From NCBI GenBank assembly GCA_021780815.1, contig JAJXYC010000002.1, forward strand, positions 139,550-203,549: DNA of 64,000 bases, in the 5' to 3' direction. The position numbers and the translations under genes were made by a program. This stretch comes from Bacteroidota bacterium (GTDB lineage: Bacteria; Bacteroidota; Ignavibacteria; Kapaibacteriales; UBA2268). Below are positions 1 through 9,390 of the stretch, piece by piece. The notes under the pieces were generated by a model. It was given only the letters and a program-made list of their open reading frames with translations. It searched no databases and was not told the origin of the DNA. Positions within the stretch are counted from its first letter, which is position 1. Each line of letters starts with the position of its first letter.

Positions 1-1
1 T

Positions 2-178
2 GAGATCGAAGGTAAAAAAATGAAAATTGAATGGGGTAGCCAAATTCGCAGCTATGTATTTCAGCCTTATACTATGGTTAATGACCACCGCACAGAAATG
101 AAAAAAACTGATGTGCTTTCTGTTATGGATGGTAACATAGATGATTTCATTAAAGCTTTCTTGCTATTAAAAGATTAA
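2..178 (+). CDS. prfB: peptide chain release factor 2, C-terminal end (partial)
   Basis: The window opens inside this gene; only the last 58 codons and the stop are present. The reading frame contains [13 protein letters not shown] followed by VNDHRTE, the conserved C-terminal segment of class I release factor RF2, and then a [16 protein letters not shown] tail. RF2 recognises UGA/UAA stop codons and triggers peptide release on the ribosome; the catalytic GGQ domain lies upstream of the window. The gene ends 40 bases before lysA on the same strand, so the two may be co-transcribed. Confidence 0.9.
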   Translation, partial: EIEGKKMKIEWGSQIRSYVFQPYTMVNDHRTEMKKTDVLSVMDGNIDDFIKAFLLLKD

Positions 179-218
179 TTAACTTTTTTAGAAATATATA
201 ATATATTGTGAGTTAAAT

Positions 219-1466
219 ATGGATTTAATTGATGGAAGATACAAGCAAAGTGGCATAGATTTGCTCGATATTGTTGAACGTTACGGTTCACCTTTGTATT
301 TGTATGATAGTGCACTTATGATTTCTCAATTCAAAAAAATGAAATCTTCTTTTTCTGTGCAAAACCTAAAAATACATTTTGCCGCTAAAGCTTTAACAAA
401 TATTTCAGTTTTAAAAATATTCCGCAATTTAGGTGCTGGATTAGATGCTGTATCAATCCAAGAAGTTAAATTAGCATTAGAAGCAGGATTTAATCCAGGC
501 GATATTTTGTTTACACCAAATTCAGTTTCAGTTAAAGAACTTGAAAAGGCTGTTTCTTATGGTGTGAAAATTAATATTGACAATATTGATATTCTAGAAT
601 ACTTTGGGCATACTCATCCAGAGTTCCCAATATGTATTAGAATTAATCCCCACATACTAGCAGGGGGAAATTCTAATATTTCTGTTGGACATATAGATTC
701 TAAATTTGGAATATCTATTCATCAACTGCCTTTGGTACGTAGAATTATTTCAACATTGAAAATGAATATAGAAGGAATACATATGCACACTGGCTCGGAT
801 ATTTTGGATATTGATGTCTTTATGCAGGCAGCTGATATTTTATTTAATGTGGCTCGTGATTTTGATAATTTATCATACATTGATTTTGGCAGTGGCTTTA
901 AAGTAAAGTATAAACCTGATGATTATGAAACGGATATAAATGATTTTGGTCTTGAAATGAGCAATAAATTTAATGCCTTTTGTAAAGAATACGGAAAAGA
1001 TTTAACATTAATTTTTGAGCCAGGAAAATTTTTAGTAAGTGAATCAGGATTGTTCTTAGTAAAAACTAATACTATTAAACAAACTACATCAACCATATTT
1101 GCTTGTATAGATTCTGGGTTTAATCATCTCATTAGACCAATGTTTTATAATGCTTATCATGACATAACCAATATATCTAATATTGGAGGGCGTCCTAAAA
1201 TTTACACCGTAGTTGGCTATATATGTGAAACCGATACTTTTGGTTGGAATAGAAAATTATCTGAAGTGCGACCAGGAGATATACTCGTTTTTAAAAACGC
1301 CGGGGCGTATGGATTTACAATGTCTTCTAATTACAACTCTCGTTATCGTCCTGCGGAAGTTCTTATTCATAATGGAAATGATTATTTAATTCGTAAACGT
1401 GAAACATTTGAAGATTTACTCAAAAACCAGTTGATTTTATCCAGTGAACTTGACGATATAAAATAA
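219..1466 (+). CDS. lysA: diaminopimelate decarboxylase
   Basis: PLP-dependent fold-type III decarboxylase that converts meso-diaminopimelate to L-lysine, the last step of lysine synthesis in the cytoplasm. Visible features are the PLP lysine in FAAKA (about residue 57), a HMHTGSD segment near residue 190, an EPGK motif near residue 267, and CETDTF near 336 followed by the GAYGF-type C-terminal motif. The 415-residue length is normal for the family. An SGFNHLIRPMFYNAYHDI segment matches the substrate/PLP region typical of LysA rather than of ornithine or arginine decarboxylases. The upstream sequence is very AT-rich with no strong Shine-Dalgarno. Confidence 0.93.
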   Translation: MDLIDGRYKQSGIDLLDIVERYGSPLYLYDSALMISQFKKMKSSFSVQNLKIHFAAKALTNISVLKIFRNLGAGLDAVSIQEVKLALEAGFNPGDILFTPNSVSVKELEKAVSYGVKINIDNIDILEYFGHTHPEFPICIRINPHILAGGNSNISVGHIDSKFGISIHQLPLVRRIISTLKMNIEGIHMHTGSDILDIDVFMQAADILFNVARDFDNLSYIDFGSGFKVKYKPDDYETDINDFGLEMSNKFNAFCKEYGKDLTLIFEPGKFLVSESGLFLVKTNTIKQTTSTIFACIDSGFNHLIRPMFYNAYHDITNISNIGGRPKIYTVVGYICETDTFGWNRKLSEVRPGDILVFKNAGAYGFTMSSNYNSRYRPAEVLIHNGNDYLIRKRETFEDLLKNQLILSSELDDIK

Positions 1467-1498
1467 TCATTTTTCACTTTCTCACTCTTCTTTAATAA

Positions 1499-1548
1499 CA
1501 AAACCTTTCAACTTCCGAAGGTTTCAAATCCTTTGGAAGTTTTTTGTT
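1499..1548 (+). terminator. candidate terminator after lysA
   Basis: Inverted repeat with AACTTCC and GGAAGTT arms, extended by AACAAAA/TTTTTTGTT flanks, about 30 bases downstream of the lysA stop and ending in a T run. Immediately afterwards lies a partial copy of the dispersed TTCTGAGC...GAAGAATC repeat. Confidence 0.45.
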
Positions 1549-1609
1549 ATTCTGAGCAAAACGAAGAATCAATAAAAAGAAAGAACCTTTGGGAGTTTTT
1601 TTTATCCTA

Positions 1610-2378
1610 TATTTTTACAAATTTCATTGGCTTCCCATTTCCAATTTTCAGTAAATATATATCTATCCGGAGAAAGGGAACGTAAATCTTTTGTAGGGAA
1701 CAAATACCTTTGTTCTATCTTATTTCCGAATACATCGAAGATTTATTGATAATCAATTACACAATACTCTTTAATAACTTTACAATTAATGTAGTATTTG
1801 TTACTTTCTGCAAAACAAATAATCCCCCACTTCTGTTTCAATCTCATCATAATAAATCACATAAAATCCAACTTTGTTACCTGCAATTATTGTAGATTGC
1901 AAAAAAAATACCGAAACTTCTTATATTTAGTCTTCCATTAATGCCACATCTCTGTAAATTGATAAAGTCATACCTCCTTTATCTTGCGAAGCACCGATTT
2001 TTTCCATTTACTACAATCATGTACATTTGAAAATGATTTTTTATAGTATATCTTTAGGTGAAGGATTTCCATTTTCATCTTTTATATCTGTTAAATAATT
2101 GAAATTTAGTTTTGTTGAATTTTTGATAAATTCAACACTTGCCCCTCCGATAAAAGGGCTAACAACTGTTTGTCCGGTAAATATTCCAAGATATTGCCAA
2201 CTGCTAATGATTTCCCCCCTCCATATCTTAAAGGGCTTTCAGTATATCTTTTATAACTACTTTTTGATTTTAATTTCTTCAAGAACACATTTTTTTTGGT
2301 ATACATTAGTTCATTAAATAAAAAATTAACTTTATATAATTCTTCTTTGCTATTACTTATATTAATTTTTGATGTCAT
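1610..2378 (-). pseudogene. decayed DNA adenine methylase (D12 class) with downstream coding relic
   Basis: An ORF starting at 2378 reads into SPLRYGGGKSLAVGNILEYLPD, the N-terminal SAM-binding GGKS motif of D12-class (Dam-like) N6-adenine methyltransferases. Near 2175 the homologous frame shifts: the next frame reads VVSPFIGGASVEFI, the following family motif, and ends soon after. Further along the same strand are short blocks in changing frames, for example a GFYVIYYDEIETEVGDYLF segment and a KDLRSLSPDRYIF...WKWEANEICKNI segment, separated by stops. I read this as a degraded methylase plus the remains of its neighbour, perhaps the cognate restriction enzyme. The methylase identity is fairly secure; the partner is inference. 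Confidence 0.65.
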
Positions 2379-2463
2379 TGTTAATTTACGTTCAGTCTTT
2401 ATTTACAAACATTTTTCCCTAATTGCAAAAATAAGAAATCCCTTCAAATTCTATTATATAAAT

Positions 2464-2502
2464 AAAAAAAAGGCTGTCCCGCACAGAAACAACCTTTTTT
2501 GT
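2464..2502 (-). terminator. terminator of the zinc peptidase gene
   Basis: On the minus strand AAGGTTGT...GACAGCCTT forms a stem ending in a T run, 32 bases after the peptidase stop. The stem sequence resembles the terminators at 27064 and 54873. Confidence 0.65.
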
Positions 2503-2533
2503 TATTGGATAAATCAACACATATCTGAGATTA

Positions 2534-4258
2534 TTATTTTTCGCTATTAATAAATTGTTTAGCAAAATATTTAGCAGTTAATTTTTCGCCTGTTGCTCTT
2601 TGAATCATATCGTTCCATTGATATTTTGCCCCAACAGAAAAGATTTTGTCTTTAAAGAAATCACCGACTTTGGTATTTCCAAAAAAGCTTAAATTTATTG
2701 CATCAGGACTTCCAACAACTTTATCTGCTAAATAATAATACATTTGTGAAGCAAATAATTCACCAAGCAAATAATTGTGATAGTAACAAGGACTAGTAGC
2801 AATATGGATTTTTGTAGCCCAATCAGGCATATTTCTATTTGCCGGGCGTTTAATCATTTGATATTTTTCAACTAAATCCCACCAAAGTTTATTTAAATCT
2901 TGGTCAGGATTTTCATATAATGCTTTTTCAAATCTATACATAACTTGTGCCCAACGGCTGAAAACGAGTTCTTTTAATCGCAGAATTTTTGCAGAAACTG
3001 GTGTAATTTTTTCTTTGTCTTTTGCATCAATAATTTTCATATCTTCCATCCATTGAGGATTTGTAGATAATCTTTGGAAAAATAGTGCAACTGCTTCTGT
3101 TGTAAAAATATGCGCAGGTTGTTTTAAAATCCAAGGTAAATTATCGCTTAAATATTCTTCATAAAGAGCATGTCCATTTTCGTGTAACATAGTTCCCATC
3201 CAATCTTCGTTTGGTTTGATGTTACATAAAACTCTAATATCTTTTGTAATTCTGTTAATATCGATGCAAAAAGCGTGTTGATTTTTATTTTTCCTTTCGA
3301 ATAAATCACTATGAGCAACAATTTTGTCTATAGGCATATTTAGTCCTTGGTAATACTCTTCTGCTAATTTAACAACATCTTTATTCTTATAGTATTTATC
3401 TAAGTCAACGCTGTAAATTTTGGGTGCTTCTTGGAAAAATCTATTTTGATAATGCCAAGGCATCAAATCAGCAGGTTTAATTTTCAAACGATTTGCAAGG
3501 ACCGAATCCATCTCTTTTTTAAGAGAAACAAAAGTACCACTTGTTAAATTATCTAATTCATCAAATAAAGCAGAAATTTCTTTTGGGTCTTGTCCGCTTA
3601 AAGTCAAAGACATTTCGTGAAAATTATTGAAACCTAAACTTTTAGCAAGTTTATTTCTTAATTTTACTAATTTTAAAATATCGTCAGCAACAACTGGTCC
3701 AATTTTCTTTTGTTCTGTCCAAACACCTTCTAATTCAGCTAAATTAGTAGAAGTTTTCAAGACATTTTCTACATCATTATCAGAAAGTTCTTTCCCATTG
3801 TATTTTGCTCTGAAATTAGAAAATTTTTGTTCAATTTGAGAAGTTAAAACTGAAATTTCATTTAAAAGTGTTGTATCAGTTTGTTTACCAAGCATTGCAT
3901 CGTACAAATTAATCATTTCCTGTTGCAACATAGAATCTTGCACAAGATCTGATTCTTTAATTTTTTTAAGTTCTGCAAAAACTTTTGGATTAGAAAGAAT
4001 TTTGTTCATTTCCATATCATATTTTGAGAACTTTGCCCAATTGGAATCATTTGAGTAATTTGCCGCATTCCAATATGCTAAATTGGCTTCTGCTTCAACA
4101 GGTTGATATTCTTTGACAAAATTGTCAATTAATATTTGTAATTGCTGTTCCATTTTTTTTACTTCCTCCTGATTTGCTGATGGACCTTTCTTTTCGTTTG
4201 AACAGGATATCAATACAAAAATTGATAAAACAAAAATTAAGATGCTTAAATTTTTCAT
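2534..4258 (-). CDS. M2/M3-like zinc dipeptidyl carboxypeptidase lipoprotein
   Basis: Gluzincin metallopeptidase. HENGH near residue 359 supplies two zinc ligands and the catalytic Glu, and TTEAVALFF 29 residues later supplies the third ligand, a spacing like that of the angiotensin-converting-enzyme (M2) family. The C-terminal block KRPANRNMPDWATKIH...YYHNYLLGELFASQ also resembles M2-type bacterial peptidases. The start is placed at the internal Met (4258), not 48 bases upstream, because it follows an AGGAG and begins a lipoprotein signal (ILIFVLSIFVLISCS). The product is probably anchored in the periplasm or outer membrane and trims C-terminal dipeptides from oligopeptides. Exact M2 versus M3 assignment is uncertain. 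Confidence 0.8.
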   Translation of the reverse strand: MKNLSILIFVLSIFVLISCSNEKKGPSANQEEVKKMEQQLQILIDNFVKEYQPVEAEANLAYWNAANYSNDSNWAKFSKYDMEMNKILSNPKVFAELKKIKESDLVQDSMLQQEMINLYDAMLGKQTDTTLLNEISVLTSQIEQKFSNFRAKYNGKELSDNDVENVLKTSTNLAELEGVWTEQKKIGPVVADDILKLVKLRNKLAKSLGFNNFHEMSLTLSGQDPKEISALFDELDNLTSGTFVSLKKEMDSVLANRLKIKPADLMPWHYQNRFFQEAPKIYSVDLDKYYKNKDVVKLAEEYYQGLNMPIDKIVAHSDLFERKNKNQHAFCIDINRITKDIRVLCNIKPNEDWMGTMLHENGHALYEEYLSDNLPWILKQPAHIFTTEAVALFFQRLSTNPQWMEDMKIIDAKDKEKITPVSAKILRLKELVFSRWAQVMYRFEKALYENPDQDLNKLWWDLVEKYQMIKRPANRNMPDWATKIHIATSPCYYHNYLLGELFASQMYYYLADKVVGSPDAINLSFFGNTKVGDFFKDKIFSVGAKYQWNDMIQRATGEKLTAKYFAKQFINSEK

Positions 4259-4517
4259 TAAATAACTCCTAATAAAAAAACAAATATAAAAAAACAAAAT
4301 TATCATTTATTTTGAAAATTTAAATATTAACAAATTAAATATTAAATAAAAATATGACAATATGTTTTAATAAGAAAGTATTTTGGGATATTTATTATTG
4401 TATAGATTATTTTGGCTACAACTAAAAAAATTTTGTTAAACTAAAATATTGATTATTATTCATTCGTCGATAAATTAAAATTTTAATTTATTTAATAAAA
4501 ACAATGAGGTAATAAAA

Positions 4518-4874
4518 ATGAAAAACTTATTAAAAGTCTCTTTCGTTCTTTTGTTTGTGAATTTATTGCTTTTCTCGGATGCGTATTCTGCACCCCAGAA
4601 CAAAAATATAGTAACAGAAAAAATAAGAACTTCTGCTGTGTGTGGAATGTGCAAGGATAGAATAGAAAAAAATCTAAAAAATGTTAATGGAATTGTAGAA
4701 TCAAATTTAAACGTAGATACCAAAGTTTTAACAGTAAAATTTGATAAAACATTGACTTCACTTACGGCAATTCGTACAAAGTTAAATGACCTTGGTTACG
4801 ATGCAGACACCACAAAACGCGATGTTAGAGCATACAAAAAATTGCCTGCATGTTGTAAAGATGGGAAATACTAA
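4518..4874 (+). CDS. secreted heavy-metal-associated (HMA) domain protein
   Basis: 118 residues: a signal peptide ending near a DAYSA site, then one HMA fold with the metal-binding CGMC pair (VCGMCKDRIEKNL), a VNGIVESNLN turn and a KLNDLGYDAD end, as in CopZ and MerP. A second CC pair lies in the C-terminal LPACCKDG tail. It probably binds Cu(I) or another soft metal in the periplasm. A GAGGT Shine-Dalgarno lies 9 bases before the ATG. No transporter is adjacent, so partner and metal are unknown. Confidence 0.8.
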   Translation: MKNLLKVSFVLLFVNLLLFSDAYSAPQNKNIVTEKIRTSAVCGMCKDRIEKNLKNVNGIVESNLNVDTKVLTVKFDKTLTSLTAIRTKLNDLGYDADTTKRDVRAYKKLPACCKDGKY

Positions 4875-4889
4875 TAAAACAAAAATAAA

Positions 4890-5615
4890 TTAATTGTCAA
4901 TTTTATTAACTGCTCCGGCTCCTACAATCTTTTTAACAAGTTTTGGGGAGCCTTTATATTTCACATCGCCTGCACCAAAAATCTTAACTAATAAAAAAGT
5001 ATTAGATTGAAGAAGAACATCGCCTGCACCAGAAATTTCAACTTTTGCACTATCAACAGCAAAGTCTTTAAACTTAACATCACCTGCGCCACTAATTCTA
5101 ATTGATAAATTGCCCCCTGTACCTTTGTTGATTCGTGCATCGCCTGAACCTGAAAGGTCCACCATTAAATTTGGACAATTTAGTTCTTCAAAATAAACAT
5201 CGCTGGCTCCATTGCCCTCAATTTGCAAATAATTAAAAGAAATTTTAGAATTTGCAATTATTTTCCCTGCACCGTTAATTGTTAATTCTTTTAAATTTGG
5301 TATTGTTAAATATGCTCTTTTAATTTTACTACACAAACTTTTTGTCTCTGTAATTTGTAATTCTCTATCAACAACTTCTGTATGAATGTATTTGGCTAAA
5401 TTATCGTCCACTTCAATTTGCAATAAAGTAGAATCGCCTTGCTTTAAGTACAAATCTAAACCGCCATCAATGGAAAGTCTATCAAAATCTGCAACTTTTC
5501 TTTCTTCTCTTAAAATCTCTCCTGACCCATCTAAACAATTTACAGAAGTTAAAAAGCAAGAGTTCATTGTAAAAGTAAGTGGTAAAATAATAAATATGTA
5601 TAAATATTTTTTCAT
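4890..5615 (-). CDS. DUF2807 (GIN domain) putative lipoprotein
   Basis: 241 residues with an N-terminal lipoprotein signal (LTFTMNSCFL). The rest is the repetitive beta-helix of DUF2807: VADFDRLSIDGGLDLYLKQGD opens the domain, and repeated SGAGDV, GNGASDV and GAGDVKYKG turns follow every 18-20 residues. The family is common in Bacteroidota as an exported head domain of unknown ligand. It converges on the HMA gene with a 15-base gap and is divergent from the DUF1460 gene. Confidence 0.85.
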   Translation of the reverse strand: MKKYLYIFIILPLTFTMNSCFLTSVNCLDGSGEILREERKVADFDRLSIDGGLDLYLKQGDSTLLQIEVDDNLAKYIHTEVVDRELQITETKSLCSKIKRAYLTIPNLKELTINGAGKIIANSKISFNYLQIEGNGASDVYFEELNCPNLMVDLSGSGDARINKGTGGNLSIRISGAGDVKFKDFAVDSAKVEISGAGDVLLQSNTFLLVKIFGAGDVKYKGSPKLVKKIVGAGAVNKIDN

Positions 5616-5681
5616 TTAATTCGCCTTTTTCTTTAATTTTACGAATTATAAATTTAAATGTTTCAAATTAAAAAGAATTTT

Positions 5682-6572
5682 ATGAAAAAATTTGGATTTA
5701 CCATACTTATTTTTCTTGCTCTTATTTTAAACCTTCAATCTTCGGAAAAAAATGTATCAAACTCTGGAGCATCACAAGCAAAAGTATCACAATATACATC
5801 TGATACATTTGATAAAATAGTTAATATTGCAAATAAAGAACACTGGAATACACTTCCAATAGGAGAAATAGTTGCCAAAGTTGGGACACAATTTATAAAT
5901 ACTATGTACTTGGGACACACTTTGGAAAAAGAACCTGAACGATGTGTATTAGACTTAGAAGGTTTGGATTGCGTTACTTTTTTTGAAAGCTCATTAGATA
6001 TAGCAAGAGCGATTAAATTAAAAGAAGCAACAATTGACGAAGTAATTAAACAAATTACCTTTACTCGTTATCGGTTTGGACAACTAACTGATTACACTTC
6101 CCGTTTGCATTATACTTCCGATTGGTTTTATGATAATATGAAAAAAGGTGTTGTTGAAGATATTACCAAAATGCTTGGTGGTACTGCGATTAATTTTAAT
6201 CTATATTATATGTCTGAATATTACCAGCGATACAACCAATTAAAAAATAACCCTGATTTTGTAAAAACAATCAAATCAATTGAGCAGGATATAAATTATC
6301 GCACATATTATTATATCCCCAGTAAGCAAATTCAAAATATTGAAAGTTTACTGCAAGATGGTGATATTGTTGGGTTAATGATTAATACTAATGGATTAGA
6401 TTATTCTCACACAGGTTTAATCTGTAAAGAAAAAGATGGATTAGCACGTTTTATGCATGCTTCATTTGTAAAACATAAAGTGGTCTTGGATACTACTATT
6501 TCTGAATATGTATCACGAAACTCCAGTATTGTTGGTGTTACATTTGTTCGTCCATTAAAGCCTACTAAATAG
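5682..6572 (+). CDS. DUF1460 family exported amidase-like protein
   Basis: NlpC/P60-like cysteine hydrolase of the DUF1460 family, related to N-acetylmuramoyl-L-alanine amidases. The catalytic Cys lies in LEGLDCVTFFESSLDIARA, the later His probably in DYSHTGLICKE, with a further FMHASF block. The N-terminus is a signal peptide, so it acts in the periplasm, probably on peptidoglycan. I use the second Met (5682) as start because it gives a cleaner signal (MKKFGFTILIFLALI) than the Met 24 bases upstream; neither has a strong Shine-Dalgarno. It ends 7 bases before the HpnE-like gene. Confidence 0.82.
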   Translation: MKKFGFTILIFLALILNLQSSEKNVSNSGASQAKVSQYTSDTFDKIVNIANKEHWNTLPIGEIVAKVGTQFINTMYLGHTLEKEPERCVLDLEGLDCVTFFESSLDIARAIKLKEATIDEVIKQITFTRYRFGQLTDYTSRLHYTSDWFYDNMKKGVVEDITKMLGGTAINFNLYYMSEYYQRYNQLKNNPDFVKTIKSIEQDINYRTYYYIPSKQIQNIESLLQDGDIVGLMINTNGLDYSHTGLICKEKDGLARFMHASFVKHKVVLDTTISEYVSRNSSIVGVTFVRPLKPTK

Positions 6573-6579
6573 TTAAATA

Positions 6580-7890
6580 ATGAAAATTGCTATAATAGGT
6601 TCAGGGATTGCGGGAATTTCAGCGGTTGTTAATTTGGTAAATTTACCTAACGTTGAAATTACTCTTTTTGAAGCTACCCAAAAAGTTGGTGGTCGTATAT
6701 TTTCATTCCAAGAACCTATAACCAAAGATTTTATTGATAATGGCAAACATATTATGGTAGGTGCTTACCAGAACTTCTTTGCATTGTTAAATCAATTAGG
6801 AACTTACCATTTCCTTGAATTCCAAAAATACTTAAACGTTAAACTAATAAGCAAAAATAACTGCGATATCTTTAAAAGTGGTGCTTTGGGAAAATTCTCT
6901 CAATTTATTTCATTGCTTTCAATGAAGAATTTGAGCTTGAAAGATAAAATTGCTTTATTAAATTTTATTAAAAATATTTCTCACATTAAATCAAACAACA
7001 AAACAGTTGCTGAAATTTTATTGGAAAATGGTCAATCTCAAAATATAACGACAAATTTTTGGGAACCAATAACATTAGCAACAATGAATACTAAAATTGA
7101 ATATGCTTCTGCTGATATTTTTTTGAATATATTAAACAAAGTTTTCTTTTCTGATAAAAACTCACAAAAATTAGTTTTTTCTAAAATTCCTTTACTTGAA
7201 TTGTTAAATTTAAATAATATTATTTCTAAAAAAAATTTAAAAGTTTTATTATCAAAAAAAATAGAAAAAATTAGCCAAACTCAAGAAAGCAAATATATGC
7301 TTTTTACAAAAGAAGAATACTTCGGAAATTTTGATTCAGTAATCTTTGCCATTGCTCCATTACATTTATTTTCTATATTAAAAAATTCTAAATTACAAAT
7401 AGAAAATAAAATAGAAAATCTTAAAAAAAATTTAGAAAATATAAAGTATTCTCCTATTATATCGTTGTATTTATGGTCTGGCAATGAATTTATGAAAGAT
7501 GATTTTTCTGGAATGCTCGGTACTGAGTTTCACTGGATATTTAAAGAAAAATCAAGACAAAACTTTTTATACACACTTACAAAAAGCAGTGCAGAAGGCA
7601 TAGTCAATCGTTCAAAACAAGAAATAATCGATATTGCATATAAAGATTTACAAAGTATTTTCAAAGAATTTCAAGTAAATAAAATTTATTATAATAGATT
7701 AATAATTGAGAAACAAGCAACAGTGATTATTTCACCTGAAATGCAATCTATGAGGCAAGAACAAAGATTAATCAAGGGAATATATATATCAGGAGATTGG
7801 ACTGCAACAGATTTACCAGCAACAATAGAATCAGCCGCTTTTAGTGGTAAAAAAGCGGCTGATTTTCTAAAATATGATTATCAGATATAA
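6580..7890 (+). CDS. hpnE: FAD-dependent hydroxysqualene dehydroxylase-like oxidoreductase
   Basis: Amine-oxidase/phytoene-desaturase superfamily flavoprotein. The dinucleotide-binding motif IIGSGIAGISA is at residues 4-14, followed by the acidic ATQKVGGRIFS strand. Segments DNGKHIMVGAYQNFFALL and FWEPITLATMNT...ASADIFLNIL are characteristic of HpnE, which reduces hydroxysqualene to squalene, and GDWTATDLPATIESAAFSG is the C-terminal FAD signature. HpnC, HpnD and the cyclase are not in the window, so a role in hopanoid or carotenoid synthesis is inferred from family only. It may form an operon with the DUF1460 gene. Confidence 0.78.
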   Translation: MKIAIIGSGIAGISAVVNLVNLPNVEITLFEATQKVGGRIFSFQEPITKDFIDNGKHIMVGAYQNFFALLNQLGTYHFLEFQKYLNVKLISKNNCDIFKSGALGKFSQFISLLSMKNLSLKDKIALLNFIKNISHIKSNNKTVAEILLENGQSQNITTNFWEPITLATMNTKIEYASADIFLNILNKVFFSDKNSQKLVFSKIPLLELLNLNNIISKKNLKVLLSKKIEKISQTQESKYMLFTKEEYFGNFDSVIFAIAPLHLFSILKNSKLQIENKIENLKKNLENIKYSPIISLYLWSGNEFMKDDFSGMLGTEFHWIFKEKSRQNFLYTLTKSSAEGIVNRSKQEIIDIAYKDLQSIFKEFQVNKIYYNRLIIEKQATVIISPEMQSMRQEQRLIKGIYISGDWTATDLPATIESAAFSGKKAADFLKYDYQI

Positions 7891-7891
7891 A

Positions 7892-9022
7892 TTATCCAAT
7901 ACTTTTATCGTAAAGCATATATTTTTTATAAATCTGACCTTTCATTGCTTGTTGCAGTGCGTTATTCATATCAGCGTTAATTGATAAAATCCAAGACGCT
8001 TCACCTTGTGTAATACCACGTTTACGACCACGCTCGCCAATTTCATAATAAAGAACTGCATCAGCCCCAGTTTTACGAAATTCAGGTAAAATACCAAGTG
8101 TAATTATTCTTAGTGTTTTTATTTTCTTTGATTTTGTAAAAAGATGCCAAGCTGCACCAAGTAATGAACCGCTTTTGTTATGGATTAAGACTTCATTAAT
8201 ATCCGGTAAAGCTAACGCAAAACCTGCTGTTTTACCATTAACTTCAACAAGCAAAACTAAATTAGGGTCGGCAATTTGAACTAAATCATCTGCTAAAAAA
8301 TTAAATTCCTCTTCGGTTGCTTTAACAAATCCCCAATTTTTTTGCCACGCACCATTGTAAAGTCCTTTAACTATTTGAACATCCTCCATCAATTTCTTTT
8401 TGTTTTTGAAATCTAAACTTCTAACAGTGATCTTGTATCTTTCACGTACAATTTTTTGCATACGAACTAATTTCTCACTCTGATAGTTATCCATTTTTAA
8501 GATATAGGCATATAAAAGCATTGCATCGGAAAAACCATAATTTTTAATTAAATCAATATAATAAGGTGGATTGTATTTCATTAAAGCAACTGGTGGAGCA
8601 TCAAATCCTTCTATCAATAATCCACATTCATCATTTAAACTGGGGTCCACCGGACCACGCATTGTATCTAATCCTCGTTCAAGCAACCAATTTTTACAAG
8701 CATCAAATAATTTATTGGCAACTTCCTGCTCATTAACACATTCAAAGAAACCAAAAAATCCAACTTTATCATTATGTGTTTTGTTGTGATTATCGTTTTT
8801 AACCGCGGCAATACGACCCACTATTTCGCCATCTTTATAAGCAAGAAATTCTTGTAATTCTGAGTGCATATAAAATGGATTTTTCGCTCGGTCTAAAAGC
8901 TTTTTCCTATCGGCAATTATTGGCGGAACAAAATTTTTATCGCCTTTGTAAAATAACCATTGCGATTTAATGAATTTCATTAAATCTTGCTTTGTTTCTA
9001 CTTTCTTTATTTCGATACTCAT
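7892..9022 (-). CDS. YghO-like GNAT-superfamily protein
   Basis: 376 residues. Segments FVPPIIADRKKLLDRAKNPF, GRIAAVKNDNHN, DTMRGPVDPSLNDECGLLIEGFD and MKYNPPYYIDLIKNYGF match the widespread family annotated as hypothetical YghO or GNAT N-acetyltransferase-like. An acetyltransferase-like fold in the C-terminal half (LGILPEFRKTGADAVLYYEIG) suggests acyl-CoA binding. Substrate is unknown. It is cytoplasmic with no signal, and converges on hpnE with a one-base gap. Confidence 0.8.
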   Translation of the reverse strand: MSIEIKKVETKQDLMKFIKSQWLFYKGDKNFVPPIIADRKKLLDRAKNPFYMHSELQEFLAYKDGEIVGRIAAVKNDNHNKTHNDKVGFFGFFECVNEQEVANKLFDACKNWLLERGLDTMRGPVDPSLNDECGLLIEGFDAPPVALMKYNPPYYIDLIKNYGFSDAMLLYAYILKMDNYQSEKLVRMQKIVRERYKITVRSLDFKNKKKLMEDVQIVKGLYNGAWQKNWGFVKATEEEFNFLADDLVQIADPNLVLLVEVNGKTAGFALALPDINEVLIHNKSGSLLGAAWHLFTKSKKIKTLRIITLGILPEFRKTGADAVLYYEIGERGRKRGITQGEASWILSINADMNNALQQAMKGQIYKKYMLYDKSIG

Positions 9023-9390
9023 AATATTAATACTTTAAATTGAACAAGAAAATTTTTATTGAAATCTTGCAAAGAAATCTATAAAATATGATAAAACAAA
9101 GTTACGAAAAAAAACTTTCTATGTACAGATTTATGAATTATTTTCAATATCTTTTTTATAAAAACGTTGAAAATGAGTTTTAAATTAATAATTAATGAAA
9201 ATATTTAATTTTATGCTGTAAAAAATCATTTTATTTGATAAATATATAAAGGAGTAATTTGAAGTATTAATTACGAGTTAGAGTGAATAATTAAATTAAA
9301 TTAATATAATCGCATTTTTTTTTATAATTTTGTGTTACAAAAACAAGTTTAAATTGTTATTATATTATATGAATTTGCTAATATTAAACA
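9023..9390. other. AT-rich divergent intergenic region
   Basis: About 370 bases between the divergent YghO-like gene and the envelope operon. There is no convincing ORF. A TAATTTTG at 9325-9332 fits the Bacteroidota -7 consensus TAnnTTTG, but no good -33 element is seen at the usual distance. Confidence 0.35.

Noticed and set aside
1710..1895. 61-codon plus-strand ORF
   Set aside because: Antisense to the decayed restriction-modification relic, no ribosome site, no recognisable product.
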